Positions 1 through 9,096 of a DNA stretch of 50,977 nucleotides are shown piece by piece. How positions within the stretch are numbered: position 1 is the stretch's first letter; every line of letters starts with the position of its first letter. The DNA is taken from assembly GCA_009692005.1 (NCBI GenBank), contig SHZZ01000025.1, positions 1 to 50,977 on the forward strand, given 5' to 3'. Position numbers and translations under genes: made by a program. Under the pieces are notes generated by a model. The model had not been told where the DNA came from and did not search any database. It saw nothing but the letters and a program-made list of their open reading frames with translations. The stretch is from Gemmataceae bacterium. GTDB lineage: Bacteria; Planctomycetota; Planctomycetia; Gemmatales; Gemmataceae.

Positions 1-268
1 GAAGCGCCAAGACCGCCTGGGCCCCCACCGCTTTACCGGGCCGTTTTTCCCTTGGCAAAGGAATTAGCCGAGAGGTTTTAACTTCGCGGGGAATCCGCGA
101 TTGAACAACTGCAAATTCTTTGGAAGGAAAATAGTATGTTCTGGCCAAACGCCAGCCTGCAAGGGAGGGAAAACCGACGGCGGCCCCACCAGCGCCCAAT
201 ATCGCGGCCAAGGCGGCCAACTCCGCCCGCGACACAGGTTCACTTTTCTTTTTTAGCGCCTTGGCCAA
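1..268 (-). CDS. Unrecognised protein, 5' part only (runs off left edge)
   Basis: An 89-codon frame on the minus strand stays open from a TTG at 268-266 to the left edge. GGAGG lies at 279-275, six bases before the TTG, which is good Shine-Dalgarno spacing; no ATG is available. The protein starts with a Lys-rich stretch (AKALKKKSE). A hydrophobic Ala/Gly-rich segment follows at about residues 18-40, then a basic region with several Pro-Arg pairs. This could be a membrane-anchored or Tat/Rieske-like N-terminus, but no family was recognised. It points away from the Gfo/Idh gene at 508, so the 239-bp gap 269-507 probably holds divergent promoters. The continuation lies outside the window. Confidence 0.45.
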   Translation of the reverse strand, partial: MAKALKKKSEPVSRAELAALAAILGAGGAAVGFPSLAGWRLARTYYFPSKEFAVVQSRIPREVKTSRLIPLPREKRPGKAVGAQAVLAL

Positions 269-507
269 ATTCCACCTCCGAATATTTCTCGGAGTAAATT
301 ATAACCAGGGGTCACTGCAGCTTACTTATATTTTCCGCAATAGTATGCCGCCTTTTTGGTGTTTTTCAATTGACCGGGCTGGGAAATCATCCACAGGTAC
401 TGGCCACTGAGAACCTTGAAGGGAATGTTGCTCCTGGCGCTTCCATCGGCTGAAATACTGGTTACAATCGCCGCCAGCAGAATTTCTCCCCTTGGCAAGG
501 AAAAACC

Positions 508-1698
508 ATGAACATCAACCGAAGGCAAGCCGTGGGCGCCCTCTCCGTCAGTCTGTTAACCGGGGCCAAAGTTTTGGCTTCAGCCAACGAAACCATCCGG
601 GTGGGTTGCATCGGCACCGGCGGGCGCTGCAGGCACCTGCTAAAATCCTTGGTCACCCTGCCCAACATCCAAGTGGCCTCCTTCGCCGACATTCGCAAGG
701 ACTCGCTCCAGCAAGCCAGGGCGCTGGCCCCCAAGGCGGTTGAATATTCCGACTATCGCAAGCTACTCGATGATAAATCGATCGATGCCGTCCTGATTGC
801 CTCGCCCGATCACTGGCATGTGCCCATGACGATCGACGCCGTGGCCGCTGGCAAGGATGTGTATGTGGAAAAACCGCTGACCCATTCGCTGGAAGAAGGA
901 GAGAAAGTCATCCGTGCGGTGCGGCAATCAAAGCGAGTGGTGCAGGTGGGCACGCAGCAGCGCAGCATGCCTCATATTCAAAAGGCCCGGCAAGCCATCC
1001 TGGAAGGAGCCATTGGCAAAGTTCACCGGGTGCATATGAGCTGGAACCGAAATGCCGACCGCATTCGCAAAGATTCTTCGCAAATCAAGCCAGGAGATGT
1101 GGATTGGAAAGCGTTCCTGGGCACGGCGCGCAGCCAGCCGTTCGACGATTACCGCTTGCGCAACTGGCGCTGGTTCTGGGATTTCGGCGGGGGCATTTTC
1201 ACCGACCTGATGGTCCACTGGGTCGATGTGGCGCACTGGGTATTGGCCCTGGAATCGCCCCTTCAAGCGGCGAGTCTGGGAACCATGGTCAAGGCCAAAG
1301 ATGTTTGGGAAACCCCGGACATGGTGCAAACGATTCTCATGTACAAGGACGGCATCCAGATGCATTTCGAGGGGGGCTTTGCCAACGCCCGGCACGGCGC
1401 GCGCATCGAATTCATGGGTACGGAAGGCACCGTTTATGTCGATCGCGGGCGATTTGAAATCATTCCAGATTGGAACAAGGCCATCAAGGCAAAGGACCTC
1501 ATCCTGGGAACAGGCCGGCGGGGAGCCGACTTTTACGACAAGCCAGAAGGGGAAAAAGTCCACCTCGAGGACTGGATTTTGGCCATGCGGGAAAAGAGAG
1601 ATCCTGCTTCGCCGGTCGAGGCCGGGGTTCACGCCGCCAATGCCGCTCACCTGGCGAATATCTCCCTGCGCACGGAAAAGTTGGCCGTGTGGAAATAA
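508..1698 (+). CDS. Gfo/Idh/MocA-family NAD(P)-dependent oxidoreductase, Tat-type signal
   Basis: A 396-aa protein of the Gfo/Idh/MocA sugar/inositol dehydrogenase superfamily. The N-terminus NINRRQAVGA followed by a hydrophobic stretch resembles the twin-arginine signals common on planctomycete members, so export is likely. The Rossmann glycine motif GCIGTGG is at residues 33-39 and the dinucleotide/sugar-site signature EKP at 121-123. The C-terminal half is the alpha/beta substrate domain. The substrate cannot be read from sequence; these proteins oxidise or epimerise sugars, amino sugars or polyols. The start ATG at 508 has AAGGA about 8 bp upstream. The gene is monocistronic and convergent with the prenyltransferase, whose stop directly follows. 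Confidence 0.88.
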   Translation: MNINRRQAVGALSVSLLTGAKVLASANETIRVGCIGTGGRCRHLLKSLVTLPNIQVASFADIRKDSLQQARALAPKAVEYSDYRKLLDDKSIDAVLIASPDHWHVPMTIDAVAAGKDVYVEKPLTHSLEEGEKVIRAVRQSKRVVQVGTQQRSMPHIQKARQAILEGAIGKVHRVHMSWNRNADRIRKDSSQIKPGDVDWKAFLGTARSQPFDDYRLRNWRWFWDFGGGIFTDLMVHWVDVAHWVLALESPLQAASLGTMVKAKDVWETPDMVQTILMYKDGIQMHFEGGFANARHGARIEFMGTEGTVYVDRGRFEIIPDWNKAIKAKDLILGTGRRGADFYDKPEGEKVHLEDWILAMREKRDPASPVEAGVHAANAAHLANISLRTEKLAVWK

Positions 1699-2625
1699 TC
1701 AGCGCGCCAGCCAGACCTGGGCCGCGACCACCGCAAGTAGGCCCAGGCTAATAACGGCGTTGACATGGAAGAACGCACGGTTAACCCGCGACAGGTCATC
1801 GGCGCGCACCAGGGAATGCTGATAAAGAACCAAGAGCCCGGCAGCAGCCACTCCGCCCAGATAAATCCAGCCCAGCAAGTGAGGGGCAAGAAAATACAAT
1901 CCGGTTAGAAACAGCAACATTGCCATATGGGCGACAAAAGCAATCTTTAAGGATTTATTAATCCCCCAGCGGGCCGGGATGCTAAACAATCCCTGGCCAC
2001 GGTCAAATTCCATGTCCTGGCAAGAATAAAGAATGTCGAACCCCGCCACCCAGAAAAGCACGGCCCCGGTTAACATCAGGGGGATAGGCGCTTCGCTCCA
2101 GGCCAGGCCGCGAATGGCCACCCAGGCCCCCAAGGGCGCCAGGGACAGGGCAAAACCGAGCCAAAAATGGGAAAGGGAAGTGAAGCGCTTGGCCAGGGAA
2201 TAGCCCAAGAGAACCACCATGGCCAGTGGGGATAAAATCAAAGGCCAGGGGTTATTTATCAGAAGGAATAAAGCCGCCGAGGCGAAAAAACCAACCAGGG
2301 TCAGAAAAAAGAGGGACCAAACCTCGATTTTAGTCAAAATCCCCGCGGGTAAATGGCGGCCAGAGGTTCGAGGATTGTTTTTGTCGTAAGTACTGTCTAC
2401 TAAACGGTTAAATGCCATTCCTGCAGTCCGTCCAGTGACCATGCAGGCCAGAATTCCAGCCAATTGCAGCCAGTGAAATTCCCGGGCGATTTTCCAGGCC
2501 AATAGACCGGAAATCAGGGCAAAAGGCAGGGCAAAAACCGTATGGCTAAATTTAACCAAATCCAGGTAGTTCCGGGCCAGTTCCACCCCGGTTTTCACCC
2601 CAGATTTACTTACTGCTCTTCCCAT
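1699..2625 (-). CDS. UbiA-family prenyltransferase (UbiA-like/MqnP type)
   Basis: A 308-aa integral membrane aromatic prenyltransferase. The first Asp-rich polyprenyl-diphosphate-binding motif, NRLVDSTYDKNNPRT, begins at residue 73 and is followed by GRHLPAG. The second, DILYSCQDMEFD, lies near residue 200 and is followed by SIPARWG. Hydrophobic segments fill the rest, as expected for an eight- or nine-helix fold. These motifs match the UbiA-like group that includes MqnP of the futalosine menaquinone route and 4-hydroxybenzoate prenyltransferases. A quinone role is likely, but the exact acceptor is not determined. The ATG at 2625 is preceded by AGGGGG on the minus strand. Confidence 0.85.
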   Translation of the reverse strand: MGRAVSKSGVKTGVELARNYLDLVKFSHTVFALPFALISGLLAWKIAREFHWLQLAGILACMVTGRTAGMAFNRLVDSTYDKNNPRTSGRHLPAGILTKIEVWSLFFLTLVGFFASAALFLLINNPWPLILSPLAMVVLLGYSLAKRFTSLSHFWLGFALSLAPLGAWVAIRGLAWSEAPIPLMLTGAVLFWVAGFDILYSCQDMEFDRGQGLFSIPARWGINKSLKIAFVAHMAMLLFLTGLYFLAPHLLGWIYLGGVAAAGLLVLYQHSLVRADDLSRVNRAFFHVNAVISLGLLAVVAAQVWLAR

Positions 2626-2720
2626 CCGGCCCCCTATTTCCCATTTCTTTTCAAATATTACGCTTGCCTGAGAGCAACATTCTCCCGAAAATACCCTGGT
2701 CCTGGATTAAGGGTAATCGT

Positions 2721-2794
2721 TTAACCAGGACTACGCGAACAAAAGGGGAGAAGGAAACTTCACCCCAACAGGGCGCCGGGCCTTAACCAGGACT
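2721..2794 (+). promoter_or_regulatory. Repeat and hairpin in nusA leader
   Basis: The 12-mer TTAACCAGGACT occurs at 2721-2732 and again at 2783-2794. Between the copies, at 2745-2766, is a hairpin: GGGG-A-GAAG, a GAAA (GNRA-type) loop, then CTTC-A-CCCC. No gene lies on the plus strand here, so this belongs to the untranslated leader of nusA. That it is regulatory is inference. Confidence 0.35.
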
Positions 2795-2830
2795 GAGCGC
2801 TGCCGACCTGTAAAGGGAGAACGGCATTCC

Positions 2831-2859
2831 GGGTGGGACCTGTCCCACTCTTTTTTTTT
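2831..2859 (+). terminator. Terminator/attenuator hairpin upstream of nusA
   Basis: GGGTGGGA (2831-2838) pairs with TCCCACTC (2843-2850), eight pairs with one G-U, around a CCTG loop, followed directly by nine T residues (2851-2859). This is a textbook intrinsic terminator shape, 45 bp before the nusA ATG. No plus-strand gene ends upstream, so it is better read as an attenuator of the nusA operon than as a gene terminator. Confidence 0.55.
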
Positions 2860-2861
2860 AC

Positions 2862-2878
2862 CCAAGGAACTTCCTTGG
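2862..2878. promoter_or_regulatory. 17-bp perfect dyad between attenuator and nusA
   Basis: CCAAGGAA-C-TTCCTTGG is a perfect inverted repeat centred on 2870, immediately after the T tract and 25 bp before the nusA start. A one-base loop favours a protein operator or part of an alternative fold over a simple hairpin. Its function is unknown. Confidence 0.4.
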
Positions 2879-2903
2879 AAAAGGTCTTGAGGGGAAAAGC
2901 AGG

Positions 2904-4430
2904 ATGAATGGGCAAGACTTGATTCGGGGCGTCGACATTCTCCATAGGGAAAAAACCATTCCCCGCGAACTCATTTTCAGCAGCATTGAAAAAGCGCTAC
3001 GGCTGGCAATCGTTAAATGGCAGAGCGGGTTGCTAACCACGGTCAAACTGAAAAAGCCCAAGAAGAAACCCGAGTCTATTATCGAACCGCCGCCGGAAAC
3101 GACGGCTGCCCTGGCCATCGAGATAGATCCCGATGAGGTCCGTGAGGAGGATGTGCAGGTAGCCATCGACCGGCAAACCGGGGAAATTGTCGCCAAGTAT
3201 AAAGAGAATTCGCTTTCACCCGATGCCGTTGGGCGCATCGCGGCGCAGTCGGCCAAACAGTTGATGATCCAGAATTTCCGCGAGGCGGAAAGCGAACAGG
3301 TCTTTAACGAATACAACGCGCAAAAAGGCGACCAGGTCCAGGGAACCGTGCAGCGGATTGAAAAAGGCGCCGCCACCGTCTCTCTGGGAAAAGTAGAAAC
3401 CATCCTGCCACGCAGCGAACAAATCCCCGGCGAAACCCATCACATCGGCGAGCGGGTAAAAGCGGTTATTCTTGAGGTGCGCAAGGTGGGCCATCGTGTG
3501 CGCATTGTCCTTTCCCGCACGCATCCCGATTTCGTCCGTCGCCTTTTCGAGAACGAAATTCCCGAGATTGCCGACCGAACTATCGAAATCAAGGCCGTTT
3601 CACGCGAAGCAGGCTACCGCAGTAAAGTGGCTGTTTCCAGCATCGACATGAAAGTCGATTGCGTTGGCGCTTGCGTGGGAGTTCGCGGCAGCAGGATCAA
3701 GAACATCGTCGATGAACTCAGTGGCGAGCGCATTGACATCGTCCGCTGGAACGATTCTCTGCAAGTTCTTATTCCCTATGCCTTGCAGCCAGCGCAAATT
3801 GAGGAAGTTTTCCTTTACCCCAAACTTGGTCGCGCCATCGTTCTCGTCAAGGAAGATCAGCTTTCCCTGGCCATCGGCCGGCGGGGACAAAATGTTCGCC
3901 TAGCCTCCAAGCTGGTCGGCTGGGACATCGACATCATGACCCACGACGAACTCAATGATGTTATTCAGAAGGCCGAAGGCTGGTTCAGCCAGCTTCCTGG
4001 GCTGGCGCCGGAAATGGTCGAAGGATTTATCGAAGAAGGGTTCCTCTCCTTTGAGGACATTACTTATTTGGAACCGGCGCAGTTAGTGGAAATGACCGGG
4101 GTCACTGAGGACCAGGCCGAAGACATTATCGCCTACGCCGAGGAAGCCGCCGAGCAGGTCGAAGAAGAAAAAATGCGAGCAAAAGAATTGGCGGAAGAAA
4201 GCGGGGTTCCCATACCCGTTCCCGTCAGGGGAGCGGCCGTGGCCCGCCAGGCCTTTGAAAACCTTTTTGTTCAGCCCGCCGCCGAGAGTCAGGAACCAGC
4301 CCAACCAGGGGAAGAGACCGACCAGGCCCAAGCAGTGCTGGAGGAAACCCCGGACAATGAAACTTCTGCCGCAGTGGACCAAGAACCTGCTGGCGATCCA
4401 CCCCAGGACTCCACCCCGGAGGGAAACTAG
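2904..4430 (+). CDS. nusA: Transcription termination/antitermination factor NusA
   Basis: A 508-aa protein that binds RNA polymerase and nascent RNA and controls pausing, termination and antitermination. The N-terminal RNAP-binding domain covers about 1-135 and the S1 domain about 138-205 (GDQVQGTVQRI). Two KH domains follow with GVRGSRI and IGRRGQN loops near 255 and 325. A helical repeat-like region lies at about 370-440, and a long acidic Glu/Gln-rich tail at about 440-508. The acidic tail is longer than in many orthologues. It is the first gene of the nusA-infB-ylxP-rbfA cluster; the rimP gene that usually precedes nusA is absent. GAGGGG precedes the ATG. The structured leader suggests attenuation, possibly autogenous. 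Confidence 0.96.
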   Translation: MNGQDLIRGVDILHREKTIPRELIFSSIEKALRLAIVKWQSGLLTTVKLKKPKKKPESIIEPPPETTAALAIEIDPDEVREEDVQVAIDRQTGEIVAKYKENSLSPDAVGRIAAQSAKQLMIQNFREAESEQVFNEYNAQKGDQVQGTVQRIEKGAATVSLGKVETILPRSEQIPGETHHIGERVKAVILEVRKVGHRVRIVLSRTHPDFVRRLFENEIPEIADRTIEIKAVSREAGYRSKVAVSSIDMKVDCVGACVGVRGSRIKNIVDELSGERIDIVRWNDSLQVLIPYALQPAQIEEVFLYPKLGRAIVLVKEDQLSLAIGRRGQNVRLASKLVGWDIDIMTHDELNDVIQKAEGWFSQLPGLAPEMVEGFIEEGFLSFEDITYLEPAQLVEMTGVTEDQAEDIIAYAEEAAEQVEEEKMRAKELAEESGVPIPVPVRGAAVARQAFENLFVQPAAESQEPAQPGEETDQAQAVLEETPDNETSAAVDQEPAGDPPQDSTPEGN

Positions 4431-4580
4431 CCCCGGCGCCCGGGCGAGCAGGGAAATTTCACTCCATCTTCCCGCACTTGCCTTTTCAACCCTCTACCCG
4501 CGGTTAAAATGAAATTTAGCCGACCTTGGCCCTTTTGGGGGGCCAAGTTCCAAGACATGATTCAGGAGACGGTTTTGCAA

Positions 4581-7379
4581 ATGGGAAAAGTTCGCATCTA
4601 TACTCTGGCCAAGGAATTAAATGTCGATTGCAAAGAGCTGATTGACTTTTGCAACCGCCATGGTTTCGTGGTCAAAACCCAACTGAGTAACCTGGAAACT
4701 GAGCAGGCAGAAATTGTCATCGCCATGATTAAGAAGGGCGGCCTGCACTCCCAGGCCCCGACCGGAACCGGCGCCCTTGCTGCTCCGCCCACGGCTTCCA
4801 TTCCCGCTTTGGTCCCGCACCGCCCGCCTCAGCTTGGCCCCAAGCAACTTTCCAAAAAAGAAGCCGCTCCACCGCCCCCGACGGCTGCCACGGCAGCAAC
4901 CTTGGCGTCAAAATTACCTGTGCCCGAACCTGAGGAGGAAACCCAGGCGGCCGAGCTCGTGCCAACCGAACCCCCGGCCCCGGGGATCGATCCTTCCCCT
5001 GGAACGATTTCAACTCCACCAGCCATGGTGCCAACGACGGCGCCAACCGTGTTGCGTCCGCGGATGCGCAACCTCAATGCCGCGCCGCGCCCCGGCGCCG
5101 GCGAACCGGGATTGCGCCGTCCTGGAGGAATCAGGCCGCCGAGCCGTCCGAGCTCTGTACACCTGGCCCAACCGCCACAGTTAAGGCCCAGGCCCGTGGC
5201 AGACAAGCCCCCGCTGGCCCCAACTGGCCCGAGAAAACTTGCGGATCTCCCCAAGGACCTCCTCAGCAAGGGCGGCATCCCTATGCGGATTGAGGATCTC
5301 AAAAGGCAAACTCTCCTGAAAAACCAACTGGGCGGCCTGACCCAGCCCGGTTTTCCCCCGGCTGTCGAAATCGAGGACGATGATGACCCTGACGGCCAAA
5401 AGGGAAAACGCCCGGGGGGCGTGGCCGGCCGCGCCGACCGTCACAAAGAGCGCAGCGAAAAGCAGGCGCGCAAGAAACAAGATGAACCCACTTTCCTCGG
5501 CCATAATCTGACGGGATTGCTCGACCAGGAGGACCGGGGATCGCAACAGGCGCGGGAAAGGCGGCATCGGCACAAAGTCCAGCACGGGCCGCAGCCAAGA
5601 AAAGGCAAAATCCAATTAGAAACCCCCATCACCGTTCGGTCTTTGTCCGAGGCCGTGGGCATCAAGTCTTCCGAACTGCTGTTGAAATTGATGGGCGCCG
5701 GGCTCGCCAGCAAGTTGAATATTAATTCAGTCATCGAGCCCGACTTCGCAGCCACCATCGCCTTGGAAGCTGGCAGTGAACTGGAAATCAAGAAGAAAGC
5801 CGACATCGAGGAGAATCTCCTCGCCGGGTTGGCAGTTGAAGACCAGGAATCCGATCTGGTTCACCGCGCCCCCATTGTCACCGTCATGGGGCATGTCGAT
5901 CACGGCAAAACCTCCTTGCTCGACAAGATTCGCAAAAGCGATGTGGTCTCAACCGAAACGGGGGGCATCACCCAGGTGCTGCGAGCTTGGCGGGTGGATC
6001 ACAATGGCAAGGCAATCACCTTCCTTGACACCCCCGGCCACGAGGCCTTCACCAAGATGCGGGCCCGCGGCGCCAATGTCACGGACATCGCCATCATTGT
6101 TGTCGCCGCCGACGACGGCCTCATGCCGCAAACCGAAGAAGCCATCAACCACGCCAAGGCTGCCGGCGTGAAAATCATCGTTGCTATTAACAAAGTCGAC
6201 CTCCCCAGCGCCAACATTCGCAAGACCGAGCAGCAGCTTTATGGTCAAGGGCTCATCCCCGACACCATGGGCGGCGAAGTGCAGTTCGTGCAGACCAGCG
6301 CCGTCTCGGGAAAAGGCATCAATGAGCTTCTCGAAACGATTTCTCTGGTGGCCGAGGTCGAGGATTTCCGCGCGAATCCTGCCAAGCCAGCCAAAGGCGT
6401 TTGCCTGGAAGGCAATGTCAGCGAGGGCGAGGGCATTTTTGCCACCGTGCTGGTGCAGGAAGGCACGCTGCGCAGGGGGGATGTCATCCTGTGTGGCACG
6501 GGCTACGGTCGCGTGCGTTCCATGTACGACGATCTCGGCCGCCCAATTCAGGAAGCCGGCCCCAGCTCCCCTTGCCGCATCACAGGCCTGGATGAGCTGC
6601 CCAACGCCGACGACACTTTCGTCATTGTCCCCGACTTGGCCCAGGCCCGGGAAGTTTCCAGCCGCAGGAAAATGCGGGCTTTGGAACAGCAGTTGCAAAA
6701 ACGCGCGCCCGTCACCCTGGAAAACCTTTCCCTCAACAAAGTCACCGAGTTAAAAGTCATCCTCAAAGCCGACTTCCGCGGTTCCATCGAAGCCATTCGC
6801 AAGGAACTGGAAAAGCTCAAGCACGAGGAAGTCGCTGTCCGCGTGTTGCACGCGGGCGTGGGCGGCATCACCGAAAGCGATATTCAACTGGCGATGGCCT
6901 CGCCGAGCGACACCATCGTGGTGGGCTTCAACTCCGTGCCTGATGACCGCGCCCATGCCCTTTCCGATGAGAAGGGAATCCAGGTTCGACAATACAACAT
7001 CATCTACAATCTGACCGATGATGTGCGGAACGCCCTGGAAGGCAAACTGAAACCGCGCGAGGAAATCATCCATCTCGGCCGCGCCGTCGTACGCGAAACC
7101 TTCAAAGTCAGTCGAGTCGGCACCATCGCCGGCTGCTTTGTCACCCAGGGCGTCATCGAGCGCTCGGCCAAGGTGCGGGTCATCCGCAGCGGCGTGGTGA
7201 TTTATCCCCCGCCAGACAGAAGCGCCGGCCTCGATTCCCTTAAGCGCTTCAAGGACGATGCCCGCGAAGTTCGCGACGGTTTCGAGTGCGGCATCAAAAT
7301 CGCGGGCTACAACGACATCAAAGTCGATGATGTCATCGAGGCCTTCCGCGTTGAACAAATTCAGCGAACGCTGTCCTAA
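4581..7379 (+). CDS. infB: Translation initiation factor IF-2
   Basis: The GTPase that places initiator tRNA on the 30S subunit and promotes subunit joining. An IF2_N helical domain opens the protein ([14 protein letters not shown]). A long Pro/Ala-rich linker extends to about residue 345, followed by a second IF2_N-like domain ([14 protein letters not shown]). The G domain starts near residue 430 with [17 protein letters not shown] and SAVSGKG, and the beta-barrel and C-terminal domains follow. The start at 4581 is chosen because MGKVRIYTL is the conserved N-terminus and CAGGAG lies upstream. An in-frame ATG at 4509 would add 24 unconserved residues (956 aa in total). It follows nusA by 150 bp. 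Confidence 0.95.
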   Translation: MGKVRIYTLAKELNVDCKELIDFCNRHGFVVKTQLSNLETEQAEIVIAMIKKGGLHSQAPTGTGALAAPPTASIPALVPHRPPQLGPKQLSKKEAAPPPPTAATAATLASKLPVPEPEEETQAAELVPTEPPAPGIDPSPGTISTPPAMVPTTAPTVLRPRMRNLNAAPRPGAGEPGLRRPGGIRPPSRPSSVHLAQPPQLRPRPVADKPPLAPTGPRKLADLPKDLLSKGGIPMRIEDLKRQTLLKNQLGGLTQPGFPPAVEIEDDDDPDGQKGKRPGGVAGRADRHKERSEKQARKKQDEPTFLGHNLTGLLDQEDRGSQQARERRHRHKVQHGPQPRKGKIQLETPITVRSLSEAVGIKSSELLLKLMGAGLASKLNINSVIEPDFAATIALEAGSELEIKKKADIEENLLAGLAVEDQESDLVHRAPIVTVMGHVDHGKTSLLDKIRKSDVVSTETGGITQVLRAWRVDHNGKAITFLDTPGHEAFTKMRARGANVTDIAIIVVAADDGLMPQTEEAINHAKAAGVKIIVAINKVDLPSANIRKTEQQLYGQGLIPDTMGGEVQFVQTSAVSGKGINELLETISLVAEVEDFRANPAKPAKGVCLEGNVSEGEGIFATVLVQEGTLRRGDVILCGTGYGRVRSMYDDLGRPIQEAGPSSPCRITGLDELPNADDTFVIVPDLAQAREVSSRRKMRALEQQLQKRAPVTLENLSLNKVTELKVILKADFRGSIEAIRKELEKLKHEEVAVRVLHAGVGGITESDIQLAMASPSDTIVVGFNSVPDDRAHALSDEKGIQVRQYNIIYNLTDDVRNALEGKLKPREEIIHLGRAVVRETFKVSRVGTIAGCFVTQGVIERSAKVRVIRSGVVIYPPPDRSAGLDSLKRFKDDAREVRDGFECGIKIAGYNDIKVDDVIEAFRVEQIQRTLS

Positions 7380-7402
7380 AACCCGGGGGCCGGGGGTTTA
7401 GC

Positions 7403-7690
7403 GTGAACGACCTTCAGGTTGGCTGCATTCGGGTGCGGTTGTTGGTGCGGGAATCCCATAGTTTAAAGGACAAGAGGCAGGTTTTGAAGAGCATCAAGGA
7501 TTTGCTGCGCAACCGCTTCAATGTCGCCGTCGCTGAGGTTGACCACCAGGAGAATCGTCAGTTAATCGTTCTGGGAATTGCCTCGGTTTCCAACCAGGCC
7601 AGCCATTTGAAAGCCACCTTCGACGAGGTGGCGCGGTTTCTCAGAAACCACCCCGTGGCGGAATTTATAGACTGCCAAATGGAATATTAG
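7403..7690 (+). CDS. DUF503 (YlxP-like) protein
   Basis: A 95-aa small protein of the DUF503/YlxP family, recognised by the start VGCIRVRLLVRESHSLKDKR followed by the pattern LKSIKDLLRNRFNVAVAEV. Members sit between infB and rbfA in many bacteria, exactly as here, and are thought to act in ribosome or translation biology; no biochemical activity is established to my knowledge. The start is GTG at 7403, 23 bp after the infB stop, in a G-rich stretch. The next gene, rbfA, begins 15 bp after the stop, so co-transcription is nearly certain. Confidence 0.9.
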   Translation: MNDLQVGCIRVRLLVRESHSLKDKRQVLKSIKDLLRNRFNVAVAEVDHQENRQLIVLGIASVSNQASHLKATFDEVARFLRNHPVAEFIDCQMEY

Positions 7691-7705
7691 CACAGGATTT
7701 TAGGC

Positions 7706-8125
7706 ATGAAAACGCATCGGGTAGCTCGGGTGGCAAAAGTGATTCGCGAAGTGGCCAGCGAGACCATTTTGTTTAAACTGCGCGACCCGCGGATCCACAT
7801 GACTACCGTGCTGCGGGCTGAAGTATCCGGCGATTTGCAACACGCCAAGGTTTATGTATCCGTGATGGGAACAGAAGCCGAGGAGAAGGAGACCCTGCGC
7901 GCCTTGAACCATGCCAGCGGGGTGGTGCAGGCCGGCTTGGCCGACCGCATGAAAACCCGCTTTCTCCCGGTGATTACCTTTTATATCGACCGCGGCGTCA
8001 AGAAAAGCCTGGAAGTCAGCCGCCTGATTCAGGAAGCGCTGGCGGCGGGAAAAAAAGAAGAGCCCGTGGAGGAAACCCAAGATACGGTTGAACCTGATTC
8101 CGCAAGCGATAGGATTGAAGATTAG
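7706..8125 (+). CDS. rbfA: 30S ribosome-binding factor RbfA
   Basis: A 139-aa protein needed for late 30S maturation and 16S rRNA 5'-end processing. It has the single KH-like fold signatures of the family: RVAKVIREVASETI, LRDPRI near residues 25-32, and DLQHAKVYVSVMG with its strand/helix spacing. A charged tail of about 20 residues (GKKEEPVEET) extends beyond the core. It sits 15 bp after DUF503 in the infB operon, the usual place for rbfA. Confidence 0.94.
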   Translation: MKTHRVARVAKVIREVASETILFKLRDPRIHMTTVLRAEVSGDLQHAKVYVSVMGTEAEEKETLRALNHASGVVQAGLADRMKTRFLPVITFYIDRGVKKSLEVSRLIQEALAAGKKEEPVEETQDTVEPDSASDRIED

Positions 8126-8188
8126 AGAGTCTCGAGGACGCCTGGACTTCTCCTCGCGCCAGCATCGTTTCATGGAGATGTGAAAGAC

Positions 8189-8902
8189 ATGGCGACCGGG
8201 ATTAACAAGCAAAAAATCGTGTCGGCCATTTTTTCCAAGGGAAAGAAAATCCCCCAGGGCGAAGTCACCACCCTGCCCGTCATGGAGCAGGTCATTTACT
8301 CCATTTGTAGAGAAGGAACCTGCGCCGAACTCGCCGACAAAGCTTACAAATCCCTGGCCGAGGGCTTCTTCGACTGGAATGAAGTGCGCGTCAGTTCCAC
8401 CCGCGAAATCGAGGATTGTTTGCACGGCATGAGCCGCCCCATTGAACGCGCCACCCGCATCATCCAATTCCTCCAGGAACTCTTCGAAACCACCTACTCC
8501 TTTGAAATGGAATTCCTCCACAAAAAAGGGGTGAAGCAAGCCACCAAACACTTGTCCCGTTACCAGGCTGCCAACGATTACCTGGGCGCCTGGGTAACCC
8601 AGCGGTCGCTTGGCGGGCATGCTATTCCTCTCGATTCCCCGACTTTGCGCATCACCAAGCGCCTGGGGCTGGTCGATAAATCGCAGGAAGAAACCGCCGA
8701 AATCCGTGGTTCCCTTGAGCATCTGATCCCCAAGGCCAAGGGTGCCGAGTTTACCGATGCCATCAGCCAGATCGCGGTGGAGTTTTGCCACGACTCTAAC
8801 CCCCGCTGCCCCACCTGCCCCTTGGTGTCGGAATGCCAATATGGCAAAGCCCGCCTGAAACCTGTCAAAAAAAGCCCAAAAGCTAAACCAGGCGCTAAAT
8901 AA
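8189..8902 (+). CDS. Endonuclease III-like (HhH-GPD) protein with Fe-S loop
   Basis: A 237-aa divergent member of the Nth/HhH-GPD DNA glycosylase superfamily. The C-terminus has the C-x6-C-x2-C-x5-C iron-sulfur loop (CHDSNPRCPTCPLVSEC), and IPLDSPTLR aligns with the strand carrying the catalytic Asp. The helix-hairpin-helix LPGVGxKTA with its catalytic Lys is not seen; the region reads RYQAANDYLGAWVTQR. It may be a monofunctional glycosylase or a DNA-binding relative. The ATG at 8189 is preferred over GTG 8180 because GGAG at 8174-8177 is too close to the latter. It follows rbfA by 63 bp, probably as the last gene of the operon. The tail is Lys/Pro-rich. Confidence 0.75.
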   Translation: MATGINKQKIVSAIFSKGKKIPQGEVTTLPVMEQVIYSICREGTCAELADKAYKSLAEGFFDWNEVRVSSTREIEDCLHGMSRPIERATRIIQFLQELFETTYSFEMEFLHKKGVKQATKHLSRYQAANDYLGAWVTQRSLGGHAIPLDSPTLRITKRLGLVDKSQEETAEIRGSLEHLIPKAKGAEFTDAISQIAVEFCHDSNPRCPTCPLVSECQYGKARLKPVKKSPKAKPGAK

Positions 8903-9096
8903 ATCCTGCCGAGCAGGGTGCTGGACCGACCGGGTTTTTCATACCTGGCTTTCGAGCCTGACAATAAGCGCCTTGCTTACGATAGTTGTCCACTTGCAAA
9001 AAAAATCTCCGGGCTAAAGTGGTGTTACTCACCCGCGAGAATTAACACGCCCCTTAATCACTGGATCACCGTCTGCCTCAAGGCTATGATTCTGCC

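Noticed and set aside
322-528. 68-codon minus-strand ORF overlapping the Gfo/Idh start
   Set aside because: It starts with TTG, has no ribosome site and overlaps the N-terminus of a well supported gene. The peptide is not recognisable, so it is left out, though a decayed gene fragment cannot be excluded.
7377-7402. AAACCC/GGGTTT inverted repeat between infB and DUF503
   Set aside because: Only six base pairs around a GC-rich loop, no T run; probably chance in a G-rich spacer, although it could affect the GTG start.
8905-8917. CCTGC-CGA-GCAGG hairpin after the Nth-like gene
   Set aside because: Short stem and no following T tract, so not a convincing terminator.
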